Shown: positions 26,474 through 35,284 of the stretch, piece by piece
How the letters are laid out: the number at the start of each line of letters is the position of its first letter
Position numbering within the stretch: position 1 is the first letter of the stretch
From: an uncultured Opitutia bacterium
Lineage (GTDB): Bacteria; Verrucomicrobiota; Verrucomicrobiia; Opitutales; UBA953
Direction: 5' to 3'
DNA: 35,659 nucleotides
Assembly: GCA_903831005.1 (NCBI GenBank)
Contig: CAIKWA010000007.1
Span: forward strand, 1 to 35,659
The notes under the pieces: generated by a model
What the model saw: only the letters and a program-made list of their open reading frames with translations
Database searches by the model: none
What the model was told of the DNA's origin: nothing
Translations under genes and position numbers: made by a program

Positions 26474-26476
26474 GGT

Positions 26477-27952
26477 TTAGTGCTTATCCCAAGGCAGCGT
26501 GACCTTGATTGGGCGATGTTCCCAGACGTTGAAGGGTTCGAAGATCTGGCCGGGTGCGAGGATGCCGTTCGGGTCGAGGGCCTTTTTGATCGCGAGCATT
26601 GCGCCAATCTCGGCCGGCGTATGCTGGAGCGTGAGGAACGGGGACTTCGCGAGGCCGATGCCGTGCTCGCCCGTGATCGCGCCGCCGAGTTCGACGACTT
26701 TCTCCATCACCTCGCGGATGGCCTGTTCGGCTTTGCGGCAGTGCTCCGGGTTGAACCGGTCGTACATGATGTGCACGTGGAAGTTCCCGTCGGCCGCGTG
26801 GCCGAAGGTCGGGGTCGCCAGGCCGAAGCGATCGCGGATCTCGCGGGTGAAGCGGAGTAGGTCGACGTAGCTGCGGATCGGCACCACCACGTCTTCGTTG
26901 AGTTTGGCATCACCTAGGGCGAACATGGCCTGAGAGCAGGTGCGGCGGAGTTCCCAGAGGGCTTCGGCTTCCGCGGGGTCTTCTGGTGCGCGGAAGGCGA
27001 CCGCATGACGTTTGGCCCACGCGATGACCTTGGTCGCGTCGTCGGCGAGGACGGCAGGGTGGCCGTCGATCTCGACGAGCAGGGCCGCGTGCGTATCGGC
27101 GGAGCCGGCTAGTTCGCTGTCGGTGAAGACGCGCTGGCCGCGGCGTTTCTCCGTGGCGGCGACCGTCTGAACGTCGAGAAACTCGAGCACCGACGGGTTC
27201 ACGCGCAGGGAGATGAGGTCGATGGCTGCCTCAAGCGCGGCTTCGTCGGAACGGAAAGCCAGGAGGAAGGTGCGCCGGGCGGCGGGCAGGACCGAGAGCT
27301 TGAGCGTAGCCTTCGTGATCACGCCGAGCGTGCCTTCGGAGCCGATCCAGAGGTCGCGCAGATTGAGGCCGCTGACGAATTTACGGAGCGGGGCGGCCCA
27401 GCGGACCTTTTCGCCAGTGGGCAGGAAGCCTTCGAGCGCATAGACGTGGTCGCGGACCACGCCGTACTTCGCCGCGCGCAGGCCGCCGGCGTTGGTGGCG
27501 ATGTTGCCGCCGATGCTGCAATGCTTCACCGAAGACGGGTCGGGCGGGAAGAAGAGCCCATGCGGAGCGGCGAGGTCGTTGATGTGGGCCGTGATCGCGC
27601 CGGGCTGCACGGTCGCCATCGCGGAGACCGGATCGATCTCGATCTTGTCCCAATGGTCGAGGTGGATGACCCAACCGCCCTTGATCGGGGCGCTGGCGCC
27701 GGTCGTGCCGGTACCGCGGCCGCGGACCGTGACCGGCACGCGTTGTTCGTTGGCGAGCTTGAGCGTGACGCCGATATCATCCTCCGTCGCTGGGCGAATG
27801 ACCGCCTCAGGCATGAAGGACAGGCGCATGTTGTCGAACGACGCGGCGAAGCATACGGCTTCGTCGGTCAGGACGACCTGCGGACCCAGCTTCGCCAGGA
27901 GGGCCTGGGTGGCGGCGGGATGCGTCTGCGCGGGAGGGCTCACGCCTCCCAT
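26477..27952 (-). CDS. glcD: FAD-linked oxidase, GlcD/D-lactate dehydrogenase family
   Basis: 491 residues of the VAO/PCMH flavoprotein fold. It probably oxidises glycolate or D-lactate (2-hydroxyacids). The FAD-binding half shows VRGRGTGTTGASAP, the PPDPSSVKHCSIGGNIATNA segment and LWIGSEGTLGVITKATLKL. The C-terminal half has HAADGNFHVHIMYD with metal-ligand histidines, then GEHGIGLAKSPFL and DPNGILAPGQIF near the end. There is no Fe-S (GlcF-type) domain and no adjacent GlcE or GlcF gene, so it may act as a stand-alone enzyme. I place the start at the ATG at 27952; a TTG one codon upstream is possible. The gene follows nadE by 9 bases and precedes the HAD gene by 3, clearly one operon. The symbol is given for the family only. 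Confidence 0.85.
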   Translation of the reverse strand: MGGVSPPAQTHPAATQALLAKLGPQVVLTDEAVCFAASFDNMRLSFMPEAVIRPATEDDIGVTLKLANEQRVPVTVRGRGTGTTGASAPIKGGWVIHLDHWDKIEIDPVSAMATVQPGAITAHINDLAAPHGLFFPPDPSSVKHCSIGGNIATNAGGLRAAKYGVVRDHVYALEGFLPTGEKVRWAAPLRKFVSGLNLRDLWIGSEGTLGVITKATLKLSVLPAARRTFLLAFRSDEAALEAAIDLISLRVNPSVLEFLDVQTVAATEKRRGQRVFTDSELAGSADTHAALLVEIDGHPAVLADDATKVIAWAKRHAVAFRAPEDPAEAEALWELRRTCSQAMFALGDAKLNEDVVVPIRSYVDLLRFTREIRDRFGLATPTFGHAADGNFHVHIMYDRFNPEHCRKAEQAIREVMEKVVELGGAITGEHGIGLAKSPFLTLQHTPAEIGAMLAIKKALDPNGILAPGQIFEPFNVWEHRPIKVTLPWDKH

Positions 27953-27961
27953 CAAGCAGGC

Positions 27962-29926
27962 TTAGCCCAGTTCGGCAAGCCACGCCGTCGCCTCGGCGTC
28001 GGAAGGCATGCGCCAATCGCCGCGGGGGGACAGGGCCAGCGAGCCGACTTTCGGGCCATCCGGCATGACCGAACGCTTGAACTGCTGGCTGAAGAAGCGG
28101 TTCAGGAACGAGCGGAGCCAATGGCGAATCTCCGCCTGGTCATATTTTCCAGCAAAGGCGTGCTCGGCGATCCAGAGGACCTTCGAGGGGCGGAAGCCGT
28201 TGCGGATGACGTGGTAGAGGAAGAAATCGTGGAGTTCGTAAGGGCCGACTAGCATCTCCGTCTGTTGGGCGATTTCACCGTCATCGCCGGGTGGGAGCAG
28301 CTCAGGGCTAACCGGGGTCGCCACGATATCCTCGAGGATGGAGCGTTCGGTGCCGACGTGGCGGGCGTGGGCGGCCCAGCCGACGAGGTGCTTCACTAAG
28401 GTCTTCGGCACGCCGATGTTCACGTGGTACATCGACATGTGGTCGGCGTTGAACGTGCACCAGCCAAGGGCGGCTTCGGAGAGGTCGCCCGTGCCGACGA
28501 CGAAGCCGTGGCTCTGGTTGGCGACGTCCATGAGAATCTGGGTACGTTCGCGCGCTTGGGCGTTTTCGAAAGTAACGTCGTGTTTGCCGGCCGGATGTTG
28601 GATGTCGCGCAGGTGCTGCTCGACGGCCTCGTTGATGGGAATCTCTCGGGCGGTGATGCCGAGGGCCTCCATCAGCCGCATCGCGTTGACGCGGGTGCGG
28701 GCGGAGGTGCCAGGCCCTGGCAACGTAAGTCCGATGATGCCTTTGCGGTCGAGGCCGAGGCGATTGAAGGCCTCGAGGGTGACAAGTAGGGCGAGGGTGG
28801 AGTCGAGGCCCCCCGAGATGCCGATGACGACGTGCTTAAGGCCTGTATGACGGATGCGGCGAGCGAGGCCCGTGGACTGGATGGCGAAGATTTCCTGACA
28901 GTTTTCGTCTCGGCGGTGCGGGTCCGAAGGCACGAACGGATGTTGGCTGAAGCGGCGGCGCAGCTTGGGCGTCTGGCCGGTCGGTACGCCGAGAGTGAAG
29001 CCGATCACGCGCGGGCGGACGGCCACCGGAGCTCCGAAGAAGGTGCTGTTACGGCGGCGTTCGGCCGCGAGACGGTCGAGGTCGATCTGCGAGACGATCA
29101 GCGCGAGGTCGAAGCGGAAGCGCTCGGATTCGCCAAGGACGACGCCGTTCTCGGCGATGAGGCCGTGGCCGCTGTAGACGATATCAGTGCTCGATTCCCC
29201 CGCGCCGGCGGCGGCGTAGACGTAGGCGGCGAGGCAGCGGGCCGACTGCGACTTCACTAGGTCGCGGCGGTACGCGGCCTTGGTGAGAAGCTCGTCGCTA
29301 GCCGAAAGGTTGCAGAGCAGGGTGGCGCCGGCGAGGGCTTGGGCCCCGCTCGGGGGTTCGACGGCCCAGAGGTCTTCGCAGATCTCAATGCCGACCATGC
29401 AATCAGGCATGTCAGTCGCTTGGAAGAGGAGGTCGGTGCCGAAGGGGACTTTTTGTCCGAGGAGTTCAACTTCGGAGACCGGGGCGACCCGGGCGGAGGC
29501 GAACCAGCGCTGCTCGTAGAATTCCCCGGTGTTCGGAAGGTGGGTCTTCGGGACGACCCCGAGGATCTTGCCGCGGGAGACCGCCACGGCTACGTTGAAG
29601 AGGCGTCCATTGACCTCCAGAGGGGTGCCGACGAGGGCGGTGAGGCCAAGCTTAGCCGTGGCCTCGCAAACCTGTCCAAGGGCCTTTACGGCGCCGTTCA
29701 GGAGGGTCCGCTGGCCGAAGAGGTCACCGCAGCTGTACCCGGTTAAGCAGAGTTCGGGGAGGACGACGATTTCCACCCCTTCTTGGGCGGCTTTTTCCAG
29801 AGCCTGAATGATCAGGGTGGCATTGGCCGCAGGGTCCCCTAGGCGGAGGGCCGGCGAGGCGGCCGCCACGGTCACAAAACCGTTCTGGTGGATGCGGTTG
29901 GACATCAAAGGACTGTTAACGGTCAT
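27962..29926 (-). CDS. nadE: glutamine-dependent NAD+ synthetase
   Basis: Converts nicotinate adenine dinucleotide to NAD+ with ATP and glutamine. The 654-residue two-domain form has an N-terminal nitrilase-type glutaminase. Its Glu-Lys-Cys triad sits in [21 protein letters not shown] and GIEICEDLW. The C-terminal synthetase has the PP-loop [45 protein letters not shown] and [14 protein letters not shown] are typical of the long bacterial form. The start is not certain: ATG at 29926 is used, ATG at 29905 would shorten it by seven residues, and an upstream in-frame extension is unlikely. It is divergent from thrB across 64 bases and heads the operon nadE-glcD-HAD-uvrB. Confidence 0.95.
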   Translation of the reverse strand: MTVNSPLMSNRIHQNGFVTVAAASPALRLGDPAANATLIIQALEKAAQEGVEIVVLPELCLTGYSCGDLFGQRTLLNGAVKALGQVCEATAKLGLTALVGTPLEVNGRLFNVAVAVSRGKILGVVPKTHLPNTGEFYEQRWFASARVAPVSEVELLGQKVPFGTDLLFQATDMPDCMVGIEICEDLWAVEPPSGAQALAGATLLCNLSASDELLTKAAYRRDLVKSQSARCLAAYVYAAAGAGESSTDIVYSGHGLIAENGVVLGESERFRFDLALIVSQIDLDRLAAERRRNSTFFGAPVAVRPRVIGFTLGVPTGQTPKLRRRFSQHPFVPSDPHRRDENCQEIFAIQSTGLARRIRHTGLKHVVIGISGGLDSTLALLVTLEAFNRLGLDRKGIIGLTLPGPGTSARTRVNAMRLMEALGITAREIPINEAVEQHLRDIQHPAGKHDVTFENAQARERTQILMDVANQSHGFVVGTGDLSEAALGWCTFNADHMSMYHVNIGVPKTLVKHLVGWAAHARHVGTERSILEDIVATPVSPELLPPGDDGEIAQQTEMLVGPYELHDFFLYHVIRNGFRPSKVLWIAEHAFAGKYDQAEIRHWLRSFLNRFFSQQFKRSVMPDGPKVGSLALSPRGDWRMPSDAEATAWLAELG

Positions 29927-29990
29927 GTTCACCGTTGACCGCTGGGGAGGCAACCCGAAAGGTCTGCCCAACCCTGTTAAAGGGGCTCAT

Positions 29991-30944
29991 ATGTCCGCTC
30001 AGCCGCTCAAAGAAGTCCGTATCTTTTCGCCTGCCACCGTGGCCAACGTGGCCTGCGGTTTCGACGTGCTTGGCTTCTGCATCGACGCCCCCGGCGACGA
30101 GATCGTGGCCCGGTTCTCGACGACCCCTGGCCTGCGCATCACCAAGATCACCGGTGACGACGGCCGTCTCCCCCTCGACTCGAAGAAGAATACCGCCGGC
30201 GTCTCCGCCCACGCGCTCCTCCGTCACCTCGGCAAGAGTGACCTCGGTATCGAGATGGAGATTCACAAGAAGATGCCCTTCGGTAGCGGCCTCGGCTCCA
30301 GCGCCGCGAGCGCGGTCGGCGGCGCGTTCGTCGTCAACCGTCTCTTAGGCGACCCGCTGACGCGCCGTCAGCTCCTGCCTTTCGTGGTCGCCGGCGAAGC
30401 CGCGGCCGATGGCGCCTGGCATGCCGACAACGTCGGCCCGTGTCTCCTCGGCGGCATTACTCTCATTCGCTCGAACGCCGAGCTCGACGTCATGGACGTG
30501 CCGATCCCGGAACGTCTCTGGGCCGCGGTCGTGCATCCTGACATCGTCGTACTGACCAAGGTCGCCCGCGAGATCATGCCCCGCCAGATCCAGCTCGAGA
30601 CCTCCACGCAACAGAGCGGCAATCTCGGCGGCCTCCTGTGTGGCTTCTTTAAGAGCGACTACGCCCTCATCGGCCGTTCGCTGCATGACCTCATCGCCGA
30701 GCCACATCGCCATCGCCTGATCCCGGAGTTCTACCGCGCCAAGGCCGCCGCCATGGCCGCCGGCGCGTTGGGCTTCTCAATCTCTGGCGCCGGACCCAGC
30801 GTGTTCGCGCTCTGCGACGGAGAGGAGACCGCCCGTAAGGTCGCCGCCGCCGTCGCTGCCGTGTTCTCTTCGGTGCCGATCAAGGCCACGCCTTACGTCT
30901 CGCGCATCAATCCCAAGGGTGTCCATGTCCTCTCCGAGTCCTAA
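29991..30944 (+). CDS. thrB: homoserine kinase
   Basis: GHMP-family kinase phosphorylating L-homoserine with ATP, the penultimate step of threonine synthesis. The 317-residue length is normal. The N-terminus has VRIFSPATVANVACGFDVLG, followed by the GHMP ATP loop MPFGSGLGSSAASAVGGAF. HADNVGPCLLGGITLI lies in the middle, and GALGFSISGAGPSVFAL is the second glycine-rich GHMP motif. The ATG at 29991 has a real Shine-Dalgarno site (AAAGGGG, about six bases upstream), unusual for this window. In-frame upstream codons to 29808 run antisense to nadE and are rejected. The gene overlaps thrC by 20 bases, so the two are translationally coupled. Confidence 0.96.
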   Translation: MSAQPLKEVRIFSPATVANVACGFDVLGFCIDAPGDEIVARFSTTPGLRITKITGDDGRLPLDSKKNTAGVSAHALLRHLGKSDLGIEMEIHKKMPFGSGLGSSAASAVGGAFVVNRLLGDPLTRRQLLPFVVAGEAAADGAWHADNVGPCLLGGITLIRSNAELDVMDVPIPERLWAAVVHPDIVVLTKVAREIMPRQIQLETSTQQSGNLGGLLCGFFKSDYALIGRSLHDLIAEPHRHRLIPEFYRAKAAAMAAGALGFSISGAGPSVFALCDGEETARKVAAAVAAVFSSVPIKATPYVSRINPKGVHVLSES

Positions 30945-32259
30945 GTTGGAATTCGTCTCCACCGCCGACGCCTCCTGTCGCGGTTCCCTGCGTGACGTGC
31001 TGCTTTCGGCCATGCCCGCCAAGGGCGGCCTCTGGGTGCCGACGCATATCCCGCAAATCGCGCCTGATTTCGTCGAGCGCTATCGTGACGCATCCTACGC
31101 CGATCTCGCTGAGGCTGTCGTGGCCCCTTATTTCGCCGAAGTCCTCGGGCCGGCGGTCCTACGTCAGCTCTGCCAAGAAGCCTTCAATTTCCCGGTCCCG
31201 CTCATCCGTCCTGAAAAATTCAAGGGCACGCCAGCCGAACGCATCGCGGTCCTCGAACTCTTCCAGGGTCCTTCCGCGGCCTTCAAGGACTTCGCCGTCC
31301 GTACGCTCGTACGCGTCACCGCGCGTGTGCTCGGTGACGAGTTCCCGCAGCTGACCGTCCTCGCCGCGACTTCTGGTGACACCGGTGCCGCGGTCACCGA
31401 GGCCTGCTCTGGCGTCCCTGGCGTCCGCGCGGTGGTGCTCTATCCGCGCATCGGAGTCAGCGGGGTGCAAGAATCGCAAATCGCTCGCCCTCGCCCTGGC
31501 GTGGTGGCCCTGTCGGTCGACGGTACGTTCGATGATTGTCAGGCGATGGTGAAGCGTGCGCTCGCCGATGAGTCTCTGCGCCGTCGCCGCCCGTTGCTCA
31601 CGGCCAACTCCATTAACCCTGTTCGTCTGATTGCTCAGGTTCCCTTCGCCTTCCATGCCAAGCGCCTGCTGGCTCCGGGCCGCCGCATGGGCATCGTGGT
31701 TCCTTCGGGTAATCTCGGTAATGTCGGCGCTGTCCAACTGGCCCGCCGCATGGGTCTCGAGGTCGCTGCGCTCGTCGCCGCGACTAATACCAACTCTCCG
31801 CTGCCCGACCTGTTCGCCACTGGCGAGTATCGTCCCCGCCGCGCCACGCCCACGGCTTCCAACGCCATGGATATTGGCGACCCGAATAACCTCAGCCGCC
31901 TGCTCGCTTGGCGAGAGGGTGGACCAGCCGTGACGGCGGTCACCGTCGACGACAAGGCCACGCTCGATGCCATGCGTCGCGTGCGTGACGTCAGCGGCTA
32001 TATCCTTTGCCCGCACACTGCGGTCGGCTGGAAGGCCGCCGAGGATCTGTTAGCTCGCGACGGGTCCAAGCTTGATGATGTTATCGTCTTCGGCACCGCG
32101 CACCCGGCCAAATTCCCGGACGTACTGCGTGAGGCCTTTGGTGACGCCAACGCTTCTCGTTTTCCAGGCGAGCTGCCGGCGCCGGCGCCGATCAAGATTG
32201 GCAACGACTTCGAGGCTGTCCGCAAGGTCCTCGAATCTGAAGCTGGTTTCGCTCGCTAA
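30925..32259 (+). CDS. thrC: threonine synthase
   Basis: PLP enzyme converting O-phosphohomoserine to threonine and phosphate. The 444 residues show the N-terminal CRGSLRDVLLSAMPAKGGLW segment, the PLP-lysine motif GPSAAFKDFAVR (K121), the TSGDTGAAV phosphate-binding and substrate loop, and the SGNLGNVGAVQLARRMG PLP-phosphate loop. SNAMDIGDPNN and CPHTAVGW are typical of the long threonine synthase class that includes E. coli ThrC. The ATG at 30925 is preceded by AAGGG; a GTG two codons upstream is possible. The start lies inside the last 20 bases of thrB in another frame. Its stop is 3 bases from the end of the convergent small lipoprotein gene. Confidence 0.96.
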   Translation: MSSPSPKLEFVSTADASCRGSLRDVLLSAMPAKGGLWVPTHIPQIAPDFVERYRDASYADLAEAVVAPYFAEVLGPAVLRQLCQEAFNFPVPLIRPEKFKGTPAERIAVLELFQGPSAAFKDFAVRTLVRVTARVLGDEFPQLTVLAATSGDTGAAVTEACSGVPGVRAVVLYPRIGVSGVQESQIARPRPGVVALSVDGTFDDCQAMVKRALADESLRRRRPLLTANSINPVRLIAQVPFAFHAKRLLAPGRRMGIVVPSGNLGNVGAVQLARRMGLEVAALVAATNTNSPLPDLFATGEYRPRRATPTASNAMDIGDPNNLSRLLAWREGGPAVTAVTVDDKATLDAMRRVRDVSGYILCPHTAVGWKAAEDLLARDGSKLDDVIVFGTAHPAKFPDVLREAFGDANASRFPGELPAPAPIKIGNDFEAVRKVLESEAGFAR

Positions 32260-32262
32260 GGC

Positions 32263-32409
32263 TTACTTCTTCGAACTATCGGGATTCGCCTTGGCCGGGA
32301 CTTTCTTGGCCTGGACGGACTTTTCGGCGGGTGCCTGTTCGATTACGATGATGCAGCCCGAGAGGGCGAGGGTGGCGAGGGCGAGGGTGGCGACGAGGAA
32401 GCTCTTCAT
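32263..32409 (-). CDS. small Lys-rich lipoprotein
   Basis: 48 residues: a lipoprotein signal peptide (MKSFLVATLALATLALSGC, lipobox LSGC with Cys19), then only 30 mature residues. The mature part is short, hydrophobic at first (IIVIEQ) and then rich in Lys, Ala and Pro, ending SSKK. No family is recognised. Starting at the ATG at 32421 would add four residues (MLRH). It lies downstream of the terminator that closes the exbB-exbD operon, so it needs its own promoter or readthrough, and it converges with thrC 3 bases away. The terminal lysines recall the peptidoglycan-linked end of Braun-type lipoproteins, but there is no sequence similarity to support that. The signal peptide makes it a likely real gene. 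Confidence 0.65.
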   Translation of the reverse strand: MKSFLVATLALATLALSGCIIVIEQAPAEKSVQAKKVPAKANPDSSKK

Positions 32410-32450
32410 GTGGCGGAGCATGGGCTGTCTGAGTGGCTTGGCAAATCCCC

Positions 32451-32481
32451 AAAACAAAAAGGCCGCCCGAGGGCGGCCTTT
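32451..32481 (-). terminator. intrinsic terminator of the exbB-exbD-exbD operon
   Basis: On the minus strand a GGCCGCC/GGCGGCC stem (32461-32478, extended by three A:T pairs to 32458 and 32481) is followed by TTTTTGTTTT (32460-32451). It lies 21 bases past the stop of the second exbD gene. The opposite direction has only three T, so it acts mainly on the minus strand. Confidence 0.9.
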
Positions 32482-32501
32482 GCGGGCGGCTAGGATGCCG
32501 C

Positions 32502-32945
32502 TTACTCCGTGTCGGATACCGCGAACGTGACGTTCGTGATGTTCGCCTTGGCGAGGCAGTCGAGGACGTTGATCACGCGTTCGTAGCGGGCGTTCTCTTC
32601 GGCTTGGACTGTGATGAGCAGCTTCGTCTTGGACTGCTCGGCGGCCTGTCCCATCTGCTTCATCTGGTTAAAAAGGCTTTCGAGGAGCTTGTCGCCGGGC
32701 GCACCAACCGAGTCTTCGTTGAGGGTGATTTCGCCAGACTCACTGATACCGATGGTGACTTCGTCGGGAAGTTCGGTCTCCTTGGCGGTCTCAGCGTTAC
32801 CGGGAAGGGTGGTCTTCAATTCATGTTCAACCTTCACGGCACCGGCCATGACCATGAAGAAGAGCATGATCACGAAGACCACGTCGATCATGGGAGCGAT
32901 CTGGAAGCCGGGGGCTGCGTCTGGAATTTGTTCGCGCTGTTTCAT
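32502..32945 (-). CDS. exbD: ExbD/TolR-family biopolymer transport protein, copy 2
   Basis: 147 residues. A short cytoplasmic N-terminus leads to one transmembrane helix, FQIAPMIDVVFVIMLFFMVM, whose Asp (APMID) is the proton-path residue of ExbD/TolR. A periplasmic domain follows, ending in a KLLITVQAEENARYERVINV strand-helix. Together with ExbB it forms the proton-motive-force motor that energises TonB- or Tol-type systems. The start at 32945 is 3 bases after the stop of the first exbD and has a good GAGGAA site. The periplasmic part differs from the first copy, so the two are not recent duplicates. A terminator follows. Which partner protein (TonB-like, TolA-like or VWA-like) it serves is not shown. 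Confidence 0.92.
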   Translation of the reverse strand: MKQREQIPDAAPGFQIAPMIDVVFVIMLFFMVMAGAVKVEHELKTTLPGNAETAKETELPDEVTIGISESGEITLNEDSVGAPGDKLLESLFNQMKQMGQAAEQSKTKLLITVQAEENARYERVINVLDCLAKANITNVTFAVSDTE

Positions 32946-32948
32946 GGC

Positions 32949-33389
32949 TTATTCCTCGTGGTTGAGGCCGGAGAAGGCGATGTTGTCGATGCCGGCTTCG
33001 GCACCCCATTCGAGGGCCTTGGAGATGTATTTGGCGTGGCACTCCTTGTCGGCTCGAATCAGGAGGCGGTACTTCTCGTTCGTGCCCTTGCGGTCGGCAA
33101 GTTCCTTGGAGATGCCTTCTTTGTCGTTCGGGTCGATTTCCCGGTCGTCGATCTTGTACTTCGCCTGTCCCGTGGTCTTGTCCCAGGAGATATTGATGAG
33201 CCCGGCGGCCGCCTTGTCGTCGCGCTTCACGCCATTGGAGGCGACGGGCAGGGAGATGTTCTTGTCGACCTTCAGCACCTGCGACGAGGTGATGGACATG
33301 AAGAAGATGAGCAGCACCAAGAGCACGTCGATCATCGGCGCGACCTGGAACTCTGGTTCCCCTTCTCCGCCTCCTCCTCCGCCTGCCAT
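32949..33389 (-). CDS. exbD: ExbD/TolR-family biopolymer transport protein, copy 1
   Basis: 146 residues. The N-terminus is unusual: Met-Ala then a run of six Gly, encoded by an in-frame GGN repeat. FQVAPMIDVLLVLLIFFMSI follows as the single transmembrane helix with the conserved Asp. The periplasmic domain contains KVDKNISLPVAS and ends in LIRADKECHAKYISKALE. As with copy 2, it should form the stator/rotor complex with ExbB in the inner membrane. The leader is pyrimidine/A-rich without a Shine-Dalgarno (the last bases before ATG read CCAAACAGAACAGCC). It starts 32 bases after exbB and is followed by copy 2 with a 3-base gap. Two ExbDs with one ExbB may form a heteromeric motor. Confidence 0.92.
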   Translation of the reverse strand: MAGGGGGGEGEPEFQVAPMIDVLLVLLIFFMSITSSQVLKVDKNISLPVASNGVKRDDKAAAGLINISWDKTTGQAKYKIDDREIDPNDKEGISKELADRKGTNEKYRLLIRADKECHAKYISKALEWGAEAGIDNIAFSGLNHEE

Positions 33390-33421
33390 GGCTGTTCTGT
33401 TTGGTTAGGGTTGGAAGGAGC

Positions 33422-34210
33422 TTAAGACTGGACGCTCGAGGAAGCGTTCCAATCCGGCTTGGCAGCGTAGATCTCTTCGTCGCCGACCTTGCGGCCTTCG
33501 ATTTCTTCGTAAGGGAAGGCACGGAAGAGGCCGGTCACGATTTCAGTGATATCGTGGATGCCCTTGTTGATGCGGTTCGCCAGGAGGTAGTAAGAGATGA
33601 ACGCTGGGATCGCGATGAAGAGACCCGAGGCAGTCGCCACGAGCACTTCGCCGATAGCGCCGGAGAGCTTGGAGGGGTCGCCCACGCCGGAAGTGCCGAG
33701 GGTTTCGAACGCACTCATCATGCCGGTCACCGTGCCGACTAGGCCGATCATCGGGGTGCAGACGCCGATCACGGACAGGTAGGAGGAGCGGCCCTTGAGC
33801 TCGGCATTGACGCGGGTGATTTCAGAAATGATCGCTTCTTCGGTCATGGTCTTGCCATCCGGGGTGAAGGCGACGCCCGCACGGACGACGTCAGCGACGG
33901 GGGAGCCAGCGGTCTTGGCGAAGCTGTAGGCGCCGACGTAGTCGCCTTTCTTGAAGAGCTCGCGGAGCTGGGTGACGTGATCGGCTGGGTAGAGCTTGCC
34001 GGCGCTCGTGCGCATGTAGCCGTCGACGATAAACCAGATCATGGCCACGGAGCAGGCCGTAATCGGGTACATGACCCAGCCGCCTTCGACGAACAGGTCC
34101 ATGAGGGTCTTCTTGTGAGCACCGCCAGCGGCTTCTTGGGCCGAGGCAGCGATAGTCATAAGGCCGAGGAAGACGGCGCTGAGGGAGGTGGAACGGAAGT
34201 TCATCTTCAT
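33422..34210 (-). CDS. exbB: MotA/TolQ/ExbB proton channel family protein with N-terminal signal peptide
   Basis: 262 residues, longer than enteric ExbB or TolQ at the N-terminus. A Sec-type signal sequence (about 1-25, ending ASAQE) precedes the usual first helix GGWVMYPITACSVAMIWFIV. A cytoplasmic loop follows, then the paired helices SVIGVCTPMIGLVGTVTGMM and VLVATASGLFIAIPAFISYY with the conserved Thr/Gly channel residues. It forms the proton channel with ExbD. The signal-peptide extension is common among ExbB proteins from the FCB and PVC groups. The ATG at 34210 is used; an ATG two codons downstream is possible. The leader is C/A-rich with no Shine-Dalgarno. It lies 52 bases after the TPR gene, in the same operon. 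Confidence 0.93.
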   Translation of the reverse strand: MKMNFRSTSLSAVFLGLMTIAASAQEAAGGAHKKTLMDLFVEGGWVMYPITACSVAMIWFIVDGYMRTSAGKLYPADHVTQLRELFKKGDYVGAYSFAKTAGSPVADVVRAGVAFTPDGKTMTEEAIISEITRVNAELKGRSSYLSVIGVCTPMIGLVGTVTGMMSAFETLGTSGVGDPSKLSGAIGEVLVATASGLFIAIPAFISYYLLANRINKGIHDITEIVTGLFRAFPYEEIEGRKVGDEEIYAAKPDWNASSSVQS

Positions 34211-34262
34211 GATGATGGGGTGTAGGTTGGTTTTAGGTTAGGATTTGGAAAGGGGCAAGGAC

Positions 34263-35279
34263 TCACTTGTTGGCTTCGACGGCTTCTTCGGCGGCGAGTT
34301 TGGGCTTAGACATGATGACTCCCTCGGGAAGGGGGCCGCCGGCGGCAATCTTCTTCTGGTCGGCCTCAGCCTTGGCGCGCTCCTCCTTGGGGAGCATGCG
34401 TTTAGCTTCTTCGGCCTCCTGGGAGACGGGGAAAGAGACGATGACGTCGTAGAGGTAGCGGTTCGCGATAGCCTCGAGTTTCTGTTCGCGCAGGGCAGGG
34501 CTGTCCATGCCACGGAAGCAGCGGGCGGCACCGAGCAGGGCTTTGGGGATGAATTCAGTCTCGGAGCCGAAGAAGACCGGTACGCGGAGGTAGGTCGTCA
34601 TCGCGGCTTCGTACTTCTTCGAGGCAAAGAGCGAATTCCCTTTGACGATATGGAGTCGGGCCTGGAGTTCGTTGCTGTCGACCTTGGTGAGGAGTTCGGT
34701 CGATTCGGCCACGACGGCGTCATGTTCACCTTTACGGGCGCGTTGCATCAGGCGCGCGAGCTGGATCTGGGTAGCGACTTCCGGTAGTTTGGCGGCGTCT
34801 TCTTTCTCGAGATTTTCGAGGAAGGCGGCGGTGGCGGCGTCGTTGGCGAGGCGGTCGAGGGCGTCGAGCTTCACGATGGAGGCCTTGACCCACCAGGAGC
34901 CCGGCACGTTCTTGATGGGCTCAAAGAACTTCAGCACGGCTTCGACGTTGTCGAGAGCCTTGGCAGGTTCGCCGCGGTTGACGTTAGCCTGAGCCTCCTT
35001 GAGGCGGGCGGGAGTCGGCCAGATGACCTCGGTGACTTCAGAGAGCTTGCGGGTGAGGGTGACTTCGATGCCGCCTTGGTTGCTCGTGCGATCGATGGTA
35101 CCTTTCACCACGTTAATCGTGCCTTTCTTCGGGTCGATCACGGCCTTCGGTGGGATGGAATTGTCCAACTTGAAGGGGTCGTTAATTTCCCAGCGCTCGC
35201 CCTTAAAGACGAAGGTCTGGGCTGGCGCGGTGGCGGCCGCAATCAGGGCGAGGGCCGGAAGGAAGAGGGAGAGGCGCAT
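34263..35279 (-). CDS. secreted TPR-type protein upstream of exbB
   Basis: 338 residues with a Sec signal peptide (MRLSLFLPALALIAAATAPA, cleavage probably after APA), so the mature protein is periplasmic. Residues about 20-95 form a beta-rich segment (FVFKGERWEINDPFKL, TINVVKGTIDRTSNQGG). The rest is helical repeats with TPR-like spacing (LKEAQANVNRGEPAKALDNV, LHIVKGNSLFASKKYEAAMT). The C-terminal tail is charged and Ala-rich. The function is not known. It follows the edge-truncated TPR gene by 5 bases and precedes exbB by 52. TPR genes next to exbB-exbD-exbD recur in Verrucomicrobia and related groups, as I recall, and suggest a periplasmic adaptor for the motor. There is no Shine-Dalgarno at its ATG. 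Confidence 0.82.
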   Translation of the reverse strand: MRLSLFLPALALIAAATAPAQTFVFKGERWEINDPFKLDNSIPPKAVIDPKKGTINVVKGTIDRTSNQGGIEVTLTRKLSEVTEVIWPTPARLKEAQANVNRGEPAKALDNVEAVLKFFEPIKNVPGSWWVKASIVKLDALDRLANDAATAAFLENLEKEDAAKLPEVATQIQLARLMQRARKGEHDAVVAESTELLTKVDSNELQARLHIVKGNSLFASKKYEAAMTTYLRVPVFFGSETEFIPKALLGAARCFRGMDSPALREQKLEAIANRYLYDVIVSFPVSQEAEEAKRMLPKEERAKAEADQKKIAAGGPLPEGVIMSKPKLAAEEAVEANK

Positions 35280-35284
35280 GTTGA

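Noticed and set aside
27446-28252. 268-codon plus-strand frame opposite glcD and nadE
   Set aside because: Spans the ends of two real minus-strand genes with no motif of its own.
29935-29980. TTGACC at 29935 as the -35 element of a thrB promoter
   Set aside because: No AT-rich -10 element lies at 16-18 bases spacing; the sequence there is AAAGGT in GC-rich context.
33365-33389. Trinucleotide repeat at the start of the first exbD as a phase-variable tract
   Set aside because: The repeat unit is three bases and in frame, so length change would only add or remove glycines and not switch the gene off.
32433-33425. 330-codon plus-strand frame across the two exbD genes
   Set aside because: It runs antisense through two well-supported exbD genes and the terminator; its sequence is low-complexity Asp/Val/His from reversed codons.
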